From contig NW_003142307.1 in assembly GCF_000003605.2 (NCBI RefSeq), positions 373,866-400,758 of the forward strand: DNA of 26,893 nucleotides, in the 5' to 3' direction. Each line of letters starts with the position of its first letter. The stretch's first letter is position 1. The stretch is from Saccoglossus kowalevskii. Lineage: Eukaryota; Hemichordata; Enteropneusta; Harrimaniidae. The translations under genes were made by a program, and so were the position numbers. Below, one piece after another: positions 10,848 to 21,088 of this stretch. Under the pieces are notes generated by a model, which saw only the letters and a program-made list of their open reading frames with translations, searched no databases and had not been told where the DNA came from.

Positions 10848-12000
10848 GTATGGAATTTTCAACGATTTGATGGTGATCGTCGTGGTAACTATATATCTCA
10901 TTGTAATTTTCAGTGCTTCCATAATTTTGTGATTTTCTCTGGCTTGTAAGATTTGGAAAATCAAAATTAACAGTTCACAGTCATCTGTCTATTGATAAGT
11001 TTAAAAGATGCACACATGATAACTCCACATAATCACGTTATCTCTACGTGATAGACAAGACTTACATTGATGACATTTTGAAATGCTCACTCATTCAATC
11101 AAGTACTATTACTAGTACATACGTTCATTTATTCCTTTTTTACATACACTAAATTATAAAAACAAGTTTATCGCACATGGCGACAGCTAAGCGTTCCTTC
11201 CGACTTAACAATGGCTTCAACCGATGACTGTGACACTTTTAATCAGGAAATTAATTCCATATGAACATAAATGTCTAATAGAACAATAGAATGTCTAATG
11301 TCTAATCGTTGAATTTTAAACTCAGTGAAAATGCTCAAAATATTCAGATTCCACTGATATATAAGATTCTACAGCAACCAGACTTTATCAGCGTTCTCGC
11401 AGTTTCAGTGTTTCATCAATTTCTAACCTTATTTATATTTATAGTTAAGTGTTTTTAGGACAATTTTTTTTTAAATTCAGGTCCTGTTTTAGCGACATGT
11501 ACAAAGTACAGTGTAAACAGTAAATCAAGCTTGGTAGCTTTTTAGAATAGTTGTTACAAAAGACAATCAACATCATTGCTAAAATGGCCTCAAGATATAC
11601 ACAGTCAACAACGGGTCTCAAATTGCAGAGTAAAAATATAAAATATCAATTTTGTCCTCCGACCACACAAAAATTCTCATATTTTAGATTATTAAAAGAG
11701 TTATGACAATCCAGACTTTTGCAGGAACTCTGTAGATGAAACAACAGTGGGTACAACACAAGAACCTCTCATGCGCTAACAAAATGAAATAAACTAAATC
11801 GTCAAACCTGGAAGGAAATGCAATGCATTCAATCAATCAAAGATGATAACAAATTGCATTTGTGACACAATTATAGATACATGGGTGTCACAAGTCATTC
11901 AGGTAGTATCCCTCTAGGCTGTAATAGATATCATTCACAGCTCTCAGTAACGAGACAAATAGCGAACAACGAAGAAACGTAAACAACCCACAACCCCATT
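10848..12000. other. Intronic sequence, no gene seen
   Basis: A short family-B-like fragment lies near 11310-11340. Otherwise there is no frame, repeat or motif that I can name. Confidence 0.5.
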
Positions 12001-12279
12001 TCACATTTCAGGCTTTAATTTTTCATGTGATGGTGATACATGATAGGGGAGTAAAAGGGGAAAAGCTTTGTTGCGGCACAAGGAAGCACTATAAAGACCG
12101 AGACTGCCAAGCGTTCTTAAATACGATAGCAAGATTTCCCCCGGCTGCTGAGTAGATTGCAAGAAGTCAGCAACGTATTCATACGGATCAAGAAATTGCA
12201 AGACTGCCATTAATTTTAAAAGTGATGTCTTAACACCACAGTTGCCATGGTAATAGACAGATATTACGATCCAAAGCAC
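12001..12279 (-). CDS. Unassigned 92-aa frame, weak coding candidate
   Basis: Minus-strand frame whose middle, LLKLMAVLQFLDPYEYVADF then LQSTQQPGEILLSYLRTLGS, is compositionally protein-like and more GC-balanced than its surroundings. I recognise no domain. There is no clear acceptor in front or donor behind, and the ATG has no support. A fossil of a coding sequence, an unrecognised exon, or a chance frame are all possible. Same strand as Scribble, but not Scribble-like. Confidence 0.15.
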   Translation of the reverse strand: MLWIVISVYYHGNCGVKTSLLKLMAVLQFLDPYEYVADFLQSTQQPGEILLSYLRTLGSLGLYSASLCRNKAFPLLLPYHVSPSHEKLKPEM

Positions 12280-12962
12280 TCAGCTGTTGAAAATACCCTC
12301 AGAACACTTTTGTTTTCCCAGACAAACGCACGTACACAGAACCCACTAACTTTTACCTGAATTGCTACAATAATAGACATTAAAATATTGTGTTTGTCTT
12401 TAGAACATTTACCCATCACCTATCAAGATATTTGATGGCAGTTTTTTTGGTTAAATTTCCATGTACTCTCCATTAACCTTTTGTTAAAGTCAACTTTTAT
12501 AAACTCTCGCATAATGTTTCACTTATTTTCTCAAAACTTTTGAATCAAGACAAGCAGCCAATGGGAAAACTAGGAAAGAAAAAAACAAAACAATACAAAA
12601 AAAAAATGTGAAAAAAGGTTGGTCGCCTGATATTGTAGCGTCACTCGTACAGAAGTTAGTACCGGTAGTATGCTGAAAAGGTTAGTTTGGCCATAAAATT
12701 TGACAAAGTTGACAAAGAACAAAGGAAAAAAAAAAAACAGAAAAAAATAATAAACTGACAGGTAGCAGGGTAATATAGTCCATGTATGTACACAGCGTAT
12801 ACCATATTTTATGTTAGACATGCACATAAAAAAAATTTATATTATTATTATTAAAATATGACTTCAGTTGGACCATAGATTTATATAAGCCTGATAGAAC
12901 AAACACAGCTGTGCGAAAATATCATTTTATGTGTACCGATATGACCTAATGGCATCACTGAT
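12280..12962. other. Intronic sequence, no gene seen
   Basis: Long A-rich stretch (12570-12760) with A10-11 runs. The frame read from it on the minus strand is F/L/S-rich and artefactual. A short TTA repeat lies at about 12838-12853. Confidence 0.6.
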
Positions 12963-13174
12963 TACTGTGGAATACTTTATTTTCGCTTTGATTTAATTTT
13001 CGCTATTTTCGCTGAAAGAATGATTCACTAAAAATAAAATCCAGTGAATATACTATTTTTCCTATATTTTACATTCAACTCGTCAAAAATCAGTGAAAAT
13101 AAATAACATACAAAACACTCAAAAAGTCTATTTAGCGAAAATGAATTCCAGCTAAAATAAAGTATTCTACAGTA
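12963..13174. mobile_element. TA-flanked MITE family A, copy 2
   Basis: 212 bp from 'tactgtggaatactttattt' to 'aataaagtattctacagta', collinear with 8268-8470 with scattered substitutions and short indels. No coding capacity. Confidence 0.88.
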
Positions 13175-13287
13175 TTGCACAACTGGATCAGTTGAATTGC
13201 AAGTCAAATTCCAATTAAGTATGAGTTCCGTCCGTCAAAGTTTAGCTTAAAAAAAAGTAAAATATTAAAGTCATATTTATTTAATTC

Positions 13288-13331
13288 AAATAGAAATTTC
13301 AAAATTTAAATTGTTCTTGAAATTTCTATTT
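13288..13331. repeat. 15-bp perfect inverted repeat
   Basis: AAATAGAAATTTCAA (13288-13302) and TTGAAATTTCTATTT (13317-13331) flank a 14-bp loop. It abuts the TTAA end of the next MITE. Confidence 0.85.
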
Positions 13332-13463
13332 TAAAGGGCAGTGGTCATCGCACAGCGCGTGTTTGAATATCATGTAAATAAACAATGTAATTTACATGCA
13401 TTGTATACGTCACTATGAGTACCGTATCGAATAGGACGCAGAGCGACGACAACAGCCCATTAA
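13331..13463. mobile_element. TTAA-flanked MITE family C, copy 1
   Basis: TTAA (13331-13334) is followed by AGGGCAGTGGTCATCGCACA. The far end reads 'gcagagcgacgacaacagcc' then 'ca' and TTAA (13460-13463). The two ends pair as inverted repeats with about five mismatches over 22 bp. A TTAA target is the hallmark of piggyBac-type transposition. About 133 bp, non-coding. Confidence 0.65.
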
Positions 13464-14137
13464 TAATTAAATTAGAATTTTCAGATTACATTTTTGTTAT
13501 AATATTTTATATTTTTTTTGCTGTATTGAGAATTGTTTTATTATGTAAGCCTATTAAAAAGCTGTATCTTCAAATTTAAATATGATGTGTTTGAACATGG
13601 CCTCTGTGATGAATTTTGACTTGGAGAACAATAGCAACAGTTTGAAATAGAATGTGACCAAATTTATTACCCTTTTAAATGTCAATATAGACCCTTTCAC
13701 AAAATGGACTCCCATAAAATTGACTATATGTTCATCATTTCGAAAAGAAAATGTGATTAACACATACAGCCGATGGGAGATTATGTTGACTCGGTCCAAA
13801 TTAACAAAGAATTTACCGAAAAATAAAAATGTACCAAAATATTTCACCAAAATTATACAACATGGTTGTTAAAACAAATTCAGGACACCGGAAATGAAGA
13901 AGGAATTGTCGCCGCATATTTTTTTCCGAAAATGTCAAGGAAAATTGTCAAATCTGTCATTACTATACTTTTCCATAGTGGGACTGTATCTCAAAATGTT
14001 AGATGTGGTAACATTGACTGAAAAAGTCACATATTGTTATAGATACAAATCCTAATACTGTTAAAAAGAATTTCACAAAATTGTAATTTAATTGAGCAAG
14101 TTTAGAGGATAATAAAAAGTGTCCATTACATACTAAA
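13464..14137. other. Intronic sequence, no gene seen
   Basis: Overlapping frames on both strands at 13554-13872 are AT-driven and show no motif. Confidence 0.55.
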
Positions 14138-14323
14138 GTTCTCTCCCATGATGCTTTGCTTTATAATGCAGTGACATGCTCAGTAAAGCAAAATTTTAAG
14201 TTATCTCCCATAATGCAATGCGTACATGTGCAGTGACATGCTCAGTAGTGCAAAATTTGAAGTTATCTCCCATAATGCAATGCGTACATGTGCAATGACA
14301 TGCTCAGTAGTGCAAAATTTGAA
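14138..14323. repeat. 62-bp tandem repeat, three copies
   Basis: Exact 62-bp periods start at 14138, 14200 and 14262. The unit begins 'gttatctcccataatgcaat' and ends 'tcagtagtgcaaaatttgaa'. The second and third copies are nearly identical; the first is diverged, so the last duplication is the youngest. Confidence 0.92.
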
Positions 14324-14814
14324 TTCAACTCGGGGACAAAATACTCGAAGACTCAGCTGCCACGAGAAGCGCCTGATGCATATTCAGCAATTTCTCATTT
14401 CAACACGTGCAGACAATTAAAATATGTCAGCAGCTGTCAGACTGTGTAATCAATAACGTCAGATATGATATAAATATAACATGGCACGAGAGAATCACCG
14501 CAGCTGATCAATTCGTCACACCTGATTAAAATGAAACCTTGCTTAGACATTATTAAAATGTTTATATTTACATTCTTACACAAAATATTTATTTTTCTTA
14601 TCAGCATGTACATCAGGTTGAAATTTATCAAATATTTTTTTTTAAATCAAAAATGGAAGCGCAATTTTTAATAAAAATCAAAATAAAAAAGTAAAGCACA
14701 AGCACATTACTTTTGGAAAACATTCTGCCCAGAAACTATTTCATTTTTTTTCTAAAGCATACAAACTCATGATTATTGGGCGGCGAAATCAGTATAATAG
14801 CAATAGACCATTTT
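14324..14814. other. Intronic sequence, no gene seen
   Basis: AT-rich. The 64-codon minus-strand frame at 14437-14631 is I/N-rich and has no motif. Confidence 0.5.
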
Positions 14815-15250
14815 CCGTTCACTGCGAGAATCATGCGTTATGCGTGAAATCGAACGTAAAAACAGGACAAACAAAGGTCATAGTGTCGTAGTCGCGTCAA
14901 ACATCACGTGGGATTCGACAAACGCGAAAGTATTTCGGGGACATTTCCATGCTTAATAATGTGCTTTCCACATTTGATGATAGGCAATTTCGATTAAGTA
15001 AGGGTATTCGGAAGCAATATTCCTCTGTCAAAGATCGGCCGGTCAATGTAAGCTACGAAAATAAAGAAATTCTAGTTCAAAATCAAATCGTTCGATTTTT
15101 GCGGCAGACGTTCGACGCGCGTCTTTCATGCATCTCGCGAGATCTCGCAATTGTACGGAAAATCACCTATTATACATCTGTCACCGCAATGCCACAAGTT
15201 TCAGCGTGCCGTTTTGCGGTATTCTACAAGGTATTTTCATCATACCATAT
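14815..15250. promoter_or_regulatory. CpG-dense segment, candidate promoter
   Basis: By hand count about 35 CpG dinucleotides occur in roughly 400 bp, far above the surrounding DNA. It contains an E-box TCACGTG (14904-14910) and the palindromic promoter-type word TCTCGCGAGA (15133-15142). A 108-codon plus frame (14949-15275) spans it; its protein is basic and unrecognised, and a donor-like 'acaag-gtattt' sits near 15230. Either strand could use it: an alternative Scribble start on the minus strand or an unknown transcript on the plus strand. It could instead be a CpG-rich transposon fragment. Confidence 0.35.
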
Positions 15251-15431
15251 AAGAAAATGCGAATTCAAAATATGAAATGATTACACATATAAGCGTCCTC
15301 TTCTCTAATAATAAAAACAAATATGGCTGCCATCAGGGCTTGACTGACTCCACACAAAAAGGTTCACTGATTCTGTTCTAAACTTTTTGGATTTTGACAT
15401 TCCCATGATGTATCCTTAGAAAGAAAAGATG

Positions 15432-15579
15432 TATAATAATAAGGTTATCACGAGGATACCTCAAAGTATGCACTCAGACAATACGCCGTCGCATTGACCT
15501 CCGCTGCGCGTTGGTCAGTACTCCTGCTGTCTTCTTGCATACTTTGAGGTATCCTCGTAATAACCTTATATTATTATTA
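15432..15579. mobile_element. Foldback element with 35-40-bp arms
   Basis: The left arm 'aaggttatcacgaggatacc' plus 'tcaaagtatgc' is answered by the right arm 'gcatactttgaggtatcctc' plus 'gtaataacctta'. There is one mismatch over about 32 bp, then a diverged TAA-rich end. The loop of about 65 bp is CpG-rich ('ccgtcgcattgacctccgct'). A relic arm occurs at 1898-1929, so it is a dispersed family. Confidence 0.85.
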
Positions 15580-16861
15580 ATTTCTGGTAATGAATTATTA
15601 CGTTTTTCTACAACTTGATTAAAGTCAGATGCAAGTATGGGTCCCACCATATCGGTGTTTGATGACAGGAAAATACTGAATTTCCCAAATCTATAATATA
15701 ATCAAGTTGAACGGCTAACATTTTCCAAAAATGTTAAAATCAGATAATCGATATGCACAGATTCATTACAATTTCAGAAATGGTTCCTGAGATATCAGTG
15801 GCACAGATGTGCATCTAAAAACATGCAGGACTTTGTTACAATGTTTTGTTCGGCGTCAAAAATGTGAAATACATTTATCAGCCAAAAATTTGTCTTTAAT
15901 ACATTATGTATGTACATAGGGACTTGAAGCAGTCAATCAGTTCAATACAGGACCCACAGTGACCATAGTGAAATTACTTTACATCAAAAGAATTATAAAA
16001 AAAAATTCAAAAAAATCTTGCAAATTGCTGCACCAAAATTTTTTGGCAAAAAAAAAAAAAATATGACATTCAAAAAATTAAACTGAAAAACCTTACAAAA
16101 GATATTGCTAATGCTATGCAAATAAATTCCATCTTCTAAAAGTTAAACCAGTTAATATCGAAATAATGGGCATTACCATGGCGAAGACGGATAACAGATT
16201 GATCTCGGCTCAATTAGGGCTTAGCTAATCGATAAATGTATGAAATATGTTGCTATGACAGCCATTACAAAAGATTCCCATCATCACTCGTATTAAGTGC
16301 ATACATTCTTTTTAACTCATAACATTTCAAGTTATGAAGAGGTGTACGTTTCTTATAATTCAAAAGACACTGTTAAGATGTTCTGATTAAGTGGTTCTTT
16401 TCGATGAGCAGGCATTTCAGCAAGAATACTCCATCCACTCAGATAGTATTAATAATCAAAGTACAGTTAAACGAATAAAGACGTGCTCCATTGAGAGAAA
16501 TTTGACCACTGACTAAGATCTATCATCAACAGTGTTGTAGTATTTCTTATGACGTCACTAAGCGTCACTTCAAGTAATTAGTTTTCATGAGGATAATCGA
16601 TTCGGACACATAAAAACTAAAATAGTGACAGACGTATTTGTAACTGTTATGCCGTTAATAAACTTCCATGGAATTCACGACAAATAACCGAAATGTTGAA
16701 AATGACTTTATCGACTGCGAACTTTGACCTCATCTGAATACTTTATACGCTATACCATGTTCTATGATTATGTTTTATTTTTAATAAAATGTCGTAATGT
16801 TGACAAAATAAATGATAAATGTAAATTAATAAACAGAAAACAAATTTGTTTTTTACGTTTC
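15580..16861. other. Intronic sequence, no gene seen
   Basis: A homopolymer A13 lies near 16050. The frame at 16724-16915 has no motif and runs into the next MITE. Nothing else is recognised. Confidence 0.5.
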
Positions 16862-17174
16862 TTAAAGGGCGGTGGTCATTGCGCCATGCATGCACGAGAT
16901 ATGGATCTTGTATAAACAAAGATGACGATTTTGACTATTGCGCAGATCAACGAGTACAAACCGTGAGGTTAACAAGCTTTAATTTGGTATTATGTTTTGG
17001 TGATTGGGAGGTATCGAAGGAATCTCCAGCAGTATTCAAATTAGTGCAATTGAGGTCAGGACAAAACTCGTACTTGTGATTTCATTAGCAAAGCACACTA
17101 GATTGTGGGAAAATCAATGTTTATCAACACAAATTACGCACATGCGCGGCGGCGCAAAGACTACTGCCCTTTAA
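16862..17174. mobile_element. TTAA-flanked MITE family C, copy 2
   Basis: TTAA (16862-16865) plus AGGGCGGTGGTCATTGCGCC at the left, and 'gcgcaaagactactgccct' plus TTAA (17171-17174) at the right. About 313 bp. Its ends match the first copy (13331-13463), but the interior is longer and different, so the two may be independent deletion derivatives of a larger transposon. The short plus-strand frames crossing it (16846-17079) show no transposase motif. Confidence 0.78.
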
Positions 17175-17191
17175 ACATTTCTGATGAGTTA

Positions 17192-17206
17192 CGCCCTCTA
17201 GTGACA
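17192..17206 (-). promoter_or_regulatory. CTCF-like motif 2
   Basis: CGCCCTCTAGTGACA, a closer match than 7658 to the reverse complement of the CTCF core and in the same orientation. It lies 18 bp beyond the family C element, so it may be ordinary host sequence or may belong to an older repeat. Confidence 0.4.
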
Positions 17207-17531
17207 ACTACTTGCTACTTGCTTCCACACAACTTGTGAAAGTACCGCACTTTTATTAATAACAGAACAACAAAAGGTGAACTATCCAAATTGGAAAAAT
17301 AATCAATTTCTATTTACATTTAACCCTTTGAATGCCAGTAAACTTTTTAAAATAAATATGTACAATTTTTTTCATGTTTTCTCAAAAATGTTGATCAAAC
17401 CATATAGCTAAAGGGGAAATTGTCCAATGGGTCTAAAATTAATACAGAACAAAAAATTCCAAATGAATGTTGCACAAAAATGTTGGTTGGGAAAAATGAT
17501 GGTATTCAATCATTTGATGAGCGTCTGTTTT
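17207..17531. other. Intronic sequence, no gene seen
   Basis: Includes the phrase 'taaccctttgaatgccagta' at 17321, resembling termini of the 3836-4090 element. No frame. Confidence 0.5.
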
Positions 17532-17986
17532 GGTGCTCAGATGTCCACAATGTAGGTGTTCAGGTGTCCACAATGTAGGTGTTCGGGTGTCTACAATGTA
17601 GGTGTTCGGGTGTCTACAATGTAGGTGTTCGAGTGTCTACAATGTAGGTGTTCGGGTGTCTACAATGTAGGTGTTCGGGTGTCTACAATGTAGGTGTTCG
17701 GGTGTCTACAATGTAGGTGTTCGGGTGTCTACAATGTAGGTGTTCGGGTGTCTACAATGTAGCTGTTCGGGTGTCTACAATGTAGGTGTTCGGGTGTCTA
17801 CAATGTAGGTGTTCGGGTGTCTACAATGTAGGTTTCGGGTGTCTACAATGTAGGTGTTCAGGTGTCTACAATGTAGGTGTTCAGGTGTCTACAATGTAGG
17901 TGTTCAGGTGTCTACAATGTAGGTGTTCAGGTGTCTACAATGTAGGTGTTCAGGTGTCTACAATGTAGGTGTTCAGGTGTTTACAT
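17532..17986. repeat. 23-bp minisatellite, about 20 copies
   Basis: Unit 'ggtgttcgggtgtctacaat' plus 'gta'. Variants are spatially ordered: 'cag.tgtccac' at the left edge, 'cgggtgtctac' through the middle, and 'caggtgtctac' in the last seven or so copies. One unit lost a G (at about 17832), and one has 'tagctg'. Ordered variants indicate expansion in blocks. Confidence 0.97.
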
Positions 17987-17987
17987 T

Positions 17988-18207
17988 GAGGTGACTGCGA
18001 CAAAATGTTGTACAGTATTGATAAAAACAAATTATGACATTAAAAGAAAATGTTTAGTTTAACACAAAATAGTAGGTGCTCTGGTGTGTTTTATGTGGAT
18101 ACATCGAACATATCAAACACAATGAGGTGACTGCGACAAAATGCTGTACAGTATTGATAAAAACAAATTATGACATTAAAAGAAAATGTTTAGTTTAACA
18201 CAAAATA
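17988..18207. repeat. 84-bp direct repeat, offset 136 bp
   Basis: 17988-18071 and 18124-18207 both start 'gaggtgactgcgacaaaatg' and differ at only about one position. The 52 bp between them contains 'aggtgctctggtgtgtttta', a degenerate unit of the adjacent minisatellite. The pair therefore looks like a duplication of the array edge plus flank. Confidence 0.95.
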
Positions 18208-18740
18208 TTTTCCATACGGCCTATTCTGATCTAAATGCACGTCACGTTTCTCCACAGAACGAGCAGACAACACCAATACATTTTGAAGTATCATCGCACA
18301 TATGCAGGGTTTTCAATAAAACTTGAAGTAGGAGCATGCAGTTCGTAGCTTATGAAATTACAAACAAAAATTAATCGTATGGGTAGTTGGCTAGACATGC
18401 CATTAGCAACACCAGCAGAAGGCTAATTTTGACGCGTGCCATCCTTTCAACACTGCGTAACTAGCGATGTCAAATTCAATTATCTTTACAGCAATCTGTT
18501 TTATTCATGATGCATAGACATCAACCAAACACAAGAAACGTCCGTTTTGTTCCTTCGAGCAAGACAGAGAAGGATACATCACATGACCTTTTCTGGGTAA
18601 TGATTATCTTTTGGCTTACATTGATATCTTTCAAGGAACACAAGATAAAAGGATACAAAATGAATCACTATCATTATTCGGCATACATGTACAATTATCT
18701 TGTAGAAATGAGATGCGGGCTTTTTTTTATTCAGTCTTCC
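18208..18740. other. Intronic sequence, no gene seen
   Basis: The 105-codon plus frame starting at 18507 is unremarkable: no motif, with a poly-T run coding for F near its end. It overlaps the minus-strand small ORF. Confidence 0.45.
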
Positions 18741-18872
18741 TTAGTGATCCTTGAAAATCACAGCGTGGCGCTCCTCCACGTAGGAAGAAAAATATTCAGC
18801 ATTGGATGCCATGTCTGTAGTTGATAATTTCACCACAAGCAATGACAGACATGATAGAGTGTCAGTCTTCAT
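18741..18872 (-). CDS. Possible 43-aa small ORF with hydrophobic N-terminus
   Basis: ATG at 18872 to TAA at 18741. The peptide starts MKTDTLSCLSLLVVKLSTTD and continues MASNAEYFSSYVEERHAVIF plus KDH. The N-terminal 17 residues could serve as a weak signal sequence. An internal ATG in fair context ('agacATGG') would give a 23-residue version. An AATAAA-type stretch ('tgaataaaaaaaa') follows the stop by about 12 nt. No family is recognised, and a frame of this size arises often by chance. Confidence 0.15.
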   Translation of the reverse strand: MKTDTLSCLSLLVVKLSTTDMASNAEYFSSYVEERHAVIFKDH

Positions 18873-21088
18873 GTAGATTTTTCAACACAATTACCAAACC
18901 CATTATATAGTTCGGTTGATGTCACGTATACAAGCAACCGGCAATATTAATAATCACTTATGATTATGTTTGAGCATTTCTACAATACCATCTCCCATGA
19001 AGTGATTACACACAAGCAGCTAGACTATTAAGCATCCAGCAATTTTTAAATTACAGTCAAGTACTAAAGTTTTCTCAAAGTTGCTATTTTCACCGTATTT
19101 AGATTCAGCTAAAGTTGGCAATTCTGTGACAGTGATGCGAGTCTAATATTTTCGTCGCTATTAATTTTCACGAAAAGTGAACTGCAACACACACTTTTAG
19201 ATTTCCCACCACCTCACGAAATTTACAGAAATTGTCTCTTGTGAAATTAGAAATAATTTTCTTCCATACAATACATTAGTTGTCATAGCAACCTAACTAG
19301 AGTGTATACAATCATCAAACTTTGTTAACCTAAATAACTAAGTAAGGTTCACTCAACATTCCAGTTGTAACGCATACAAGCAGGAGTAGAAATCAACAAA
19401 ATCAACCCATGGCTATATTGGTTAGTCCATCTAGGTTTGGAAAATATTGAGAACCTTGCAAATAAGTAAGTAAATAAACGTCACAATTCTCAATAAAAAA
19501 AAAAAGTGCAATTATTTTGTAAATTTATAGTAGATGAATGTGGAGAACAGTAGCCCTAAAAGTCTTAATTTGTGTGCTTTGGGGCAACTACTAATTTTCA
19601 GCCCTGTGTAACACGTACAGCCCCAAGTCTAAATTGTCAAATATTTTTTTGTGCAAGTTTATCATCACAGACTGACTAGATGATTTAAATTATATTGGTA
19701 AGTTACACAGTTCAACTGTCAATGTGGAAAGCTTGGTAAGCGCATTGTAAATACAGAAAAGTGCAGAAAACCCTGGGAGTAATAAATTTGATAATTACTG
19801 CTGACAAAACCTATAAAGTGTATACCCGGTACATTTCTTTCAGACTTTCACTACAATACACAACTACCGTTTGCTTCTCCAGTGGGTAATAAATACGAAA
19901 TGCACACTGAAAAATAATTAATATTTCAAGGAAGACTGAAATATTTATTCACACAAACTATTTTTGTGTGGACTCTTGAGGAGGTAGGTAAATTGGACGA
20001 TTGGCACTCTAGATTCCAGCACCGAGAACGCAAATTACTAAATGGTTAAGGTTATCGACATCGGCCCGACTTGATGTATGCATACTCTGTACAACAAATG
20101 CATACAATGCATAGTTTTCATGAAATTTTAATGCATAAGCACATTGGCACTTCAAAAAAAATAATTTTATAATAGAACAGTTGAACACTTGAATACAGAT
20201 AGGGCAAGTTTAGTAATTCAACCTTTGACCTCTATTTTGTAACAATATTTTACACATTGTTTTGTAATTTTCTATAATTTCTTTGTAAATTCTTTAGCCA
20301 AATAGGGATAATTTTACATTGGCAAAATTTTAGAAAAAAAAAAAAATATGAAAAAAAATTTATCCAAGTTTCATTTTTTGAATGTTGACAAAAGTTGACA
20401 TTGGTTGTCAAAAAGTTAACACCAGTTACCGATGTGAGGTTACTACTGGAATAAAGCAAATACATGGCAGAGCAGATAGATTACAAAACTACACACCAAT
20501 ACAAGTTCTATTAATTCCTTTCTATTTTAAAATTAATTGCTTGGGACAAGTAGGTCAAAATATTTTTAGAAATCCACAAGCGTACATGCTTAGGTATTCA
20601 TGCAGTTATCATCTTTCATGAAATAATGAAACACAGAATGCTGTTTGTGAGCAAGGAAATAAGATTTTCTTTTTAACCATTTGGGAGTTGGCAAAAAAAA
20701 AAAAAAAAGTATCAGCAAACTGGTCTGGGGTTAATATGTACTGGTGACAGAAATATTATTTATGATAAAATGATTATTAAGAGTATTTAGCATTCATAGT
20801 GAAATACAGCTGAACAAAATCAACATTTTCCTAGTATATAATAAAAATTTTTCAAGTTTTTTCAAACAGTACAGGGGCGCAATATACACCACATGGGGGG
20901 GGGATGTTTATAAATAGCCCCAGTTCTTCAATAACCGAAAGACTGCCTCATACACACCCTCAGAGAAAAGACTCACAAATAACTTGTTTGATAATATTCA
21001 TGTATATATTTGTAATTGTCGTCAATTTTGTCAAAAGTGTTTTAGGAAGAAACCAAACATTTGGATTTTTCTGTAACAATCTTATTGC
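18873..21088. other. Intronic sequence, no gene seen
   Basis: About 2.2 kb with A/T homopolymers (19496, 20333, 20693) and a G10 run near 20895. Frames at 20250-20465, 20382-20621 and 20904-21092 are short and show no motif. Confidence 0.5.

Noticed and set aside
12570-12827. Minus frame rich in F, L and S as a membrane protein
   Set aside because: It comes from A-homopolymer stretches; no motif beyond hydrophobic codons from poly-A/T.
13586-13597. Minus-strand ATGTTCAAA as the Scribble start (MFK)
   Set aside because: The following residues, HIIFKFED then stop, do not resemble the Scribble N-terminus.
15432-15579. Foldback as a transcription terminator
   Set aside because: Arm length, relic copy at 1898 and eukaryotic context fit a mobile element rather than a terminator.
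17532-17986. CRISPR-like regular 23-bp repeats
   Set aside because: Units abut directly without unique spacers, and the context is an animal intron; it is a minisatellite.
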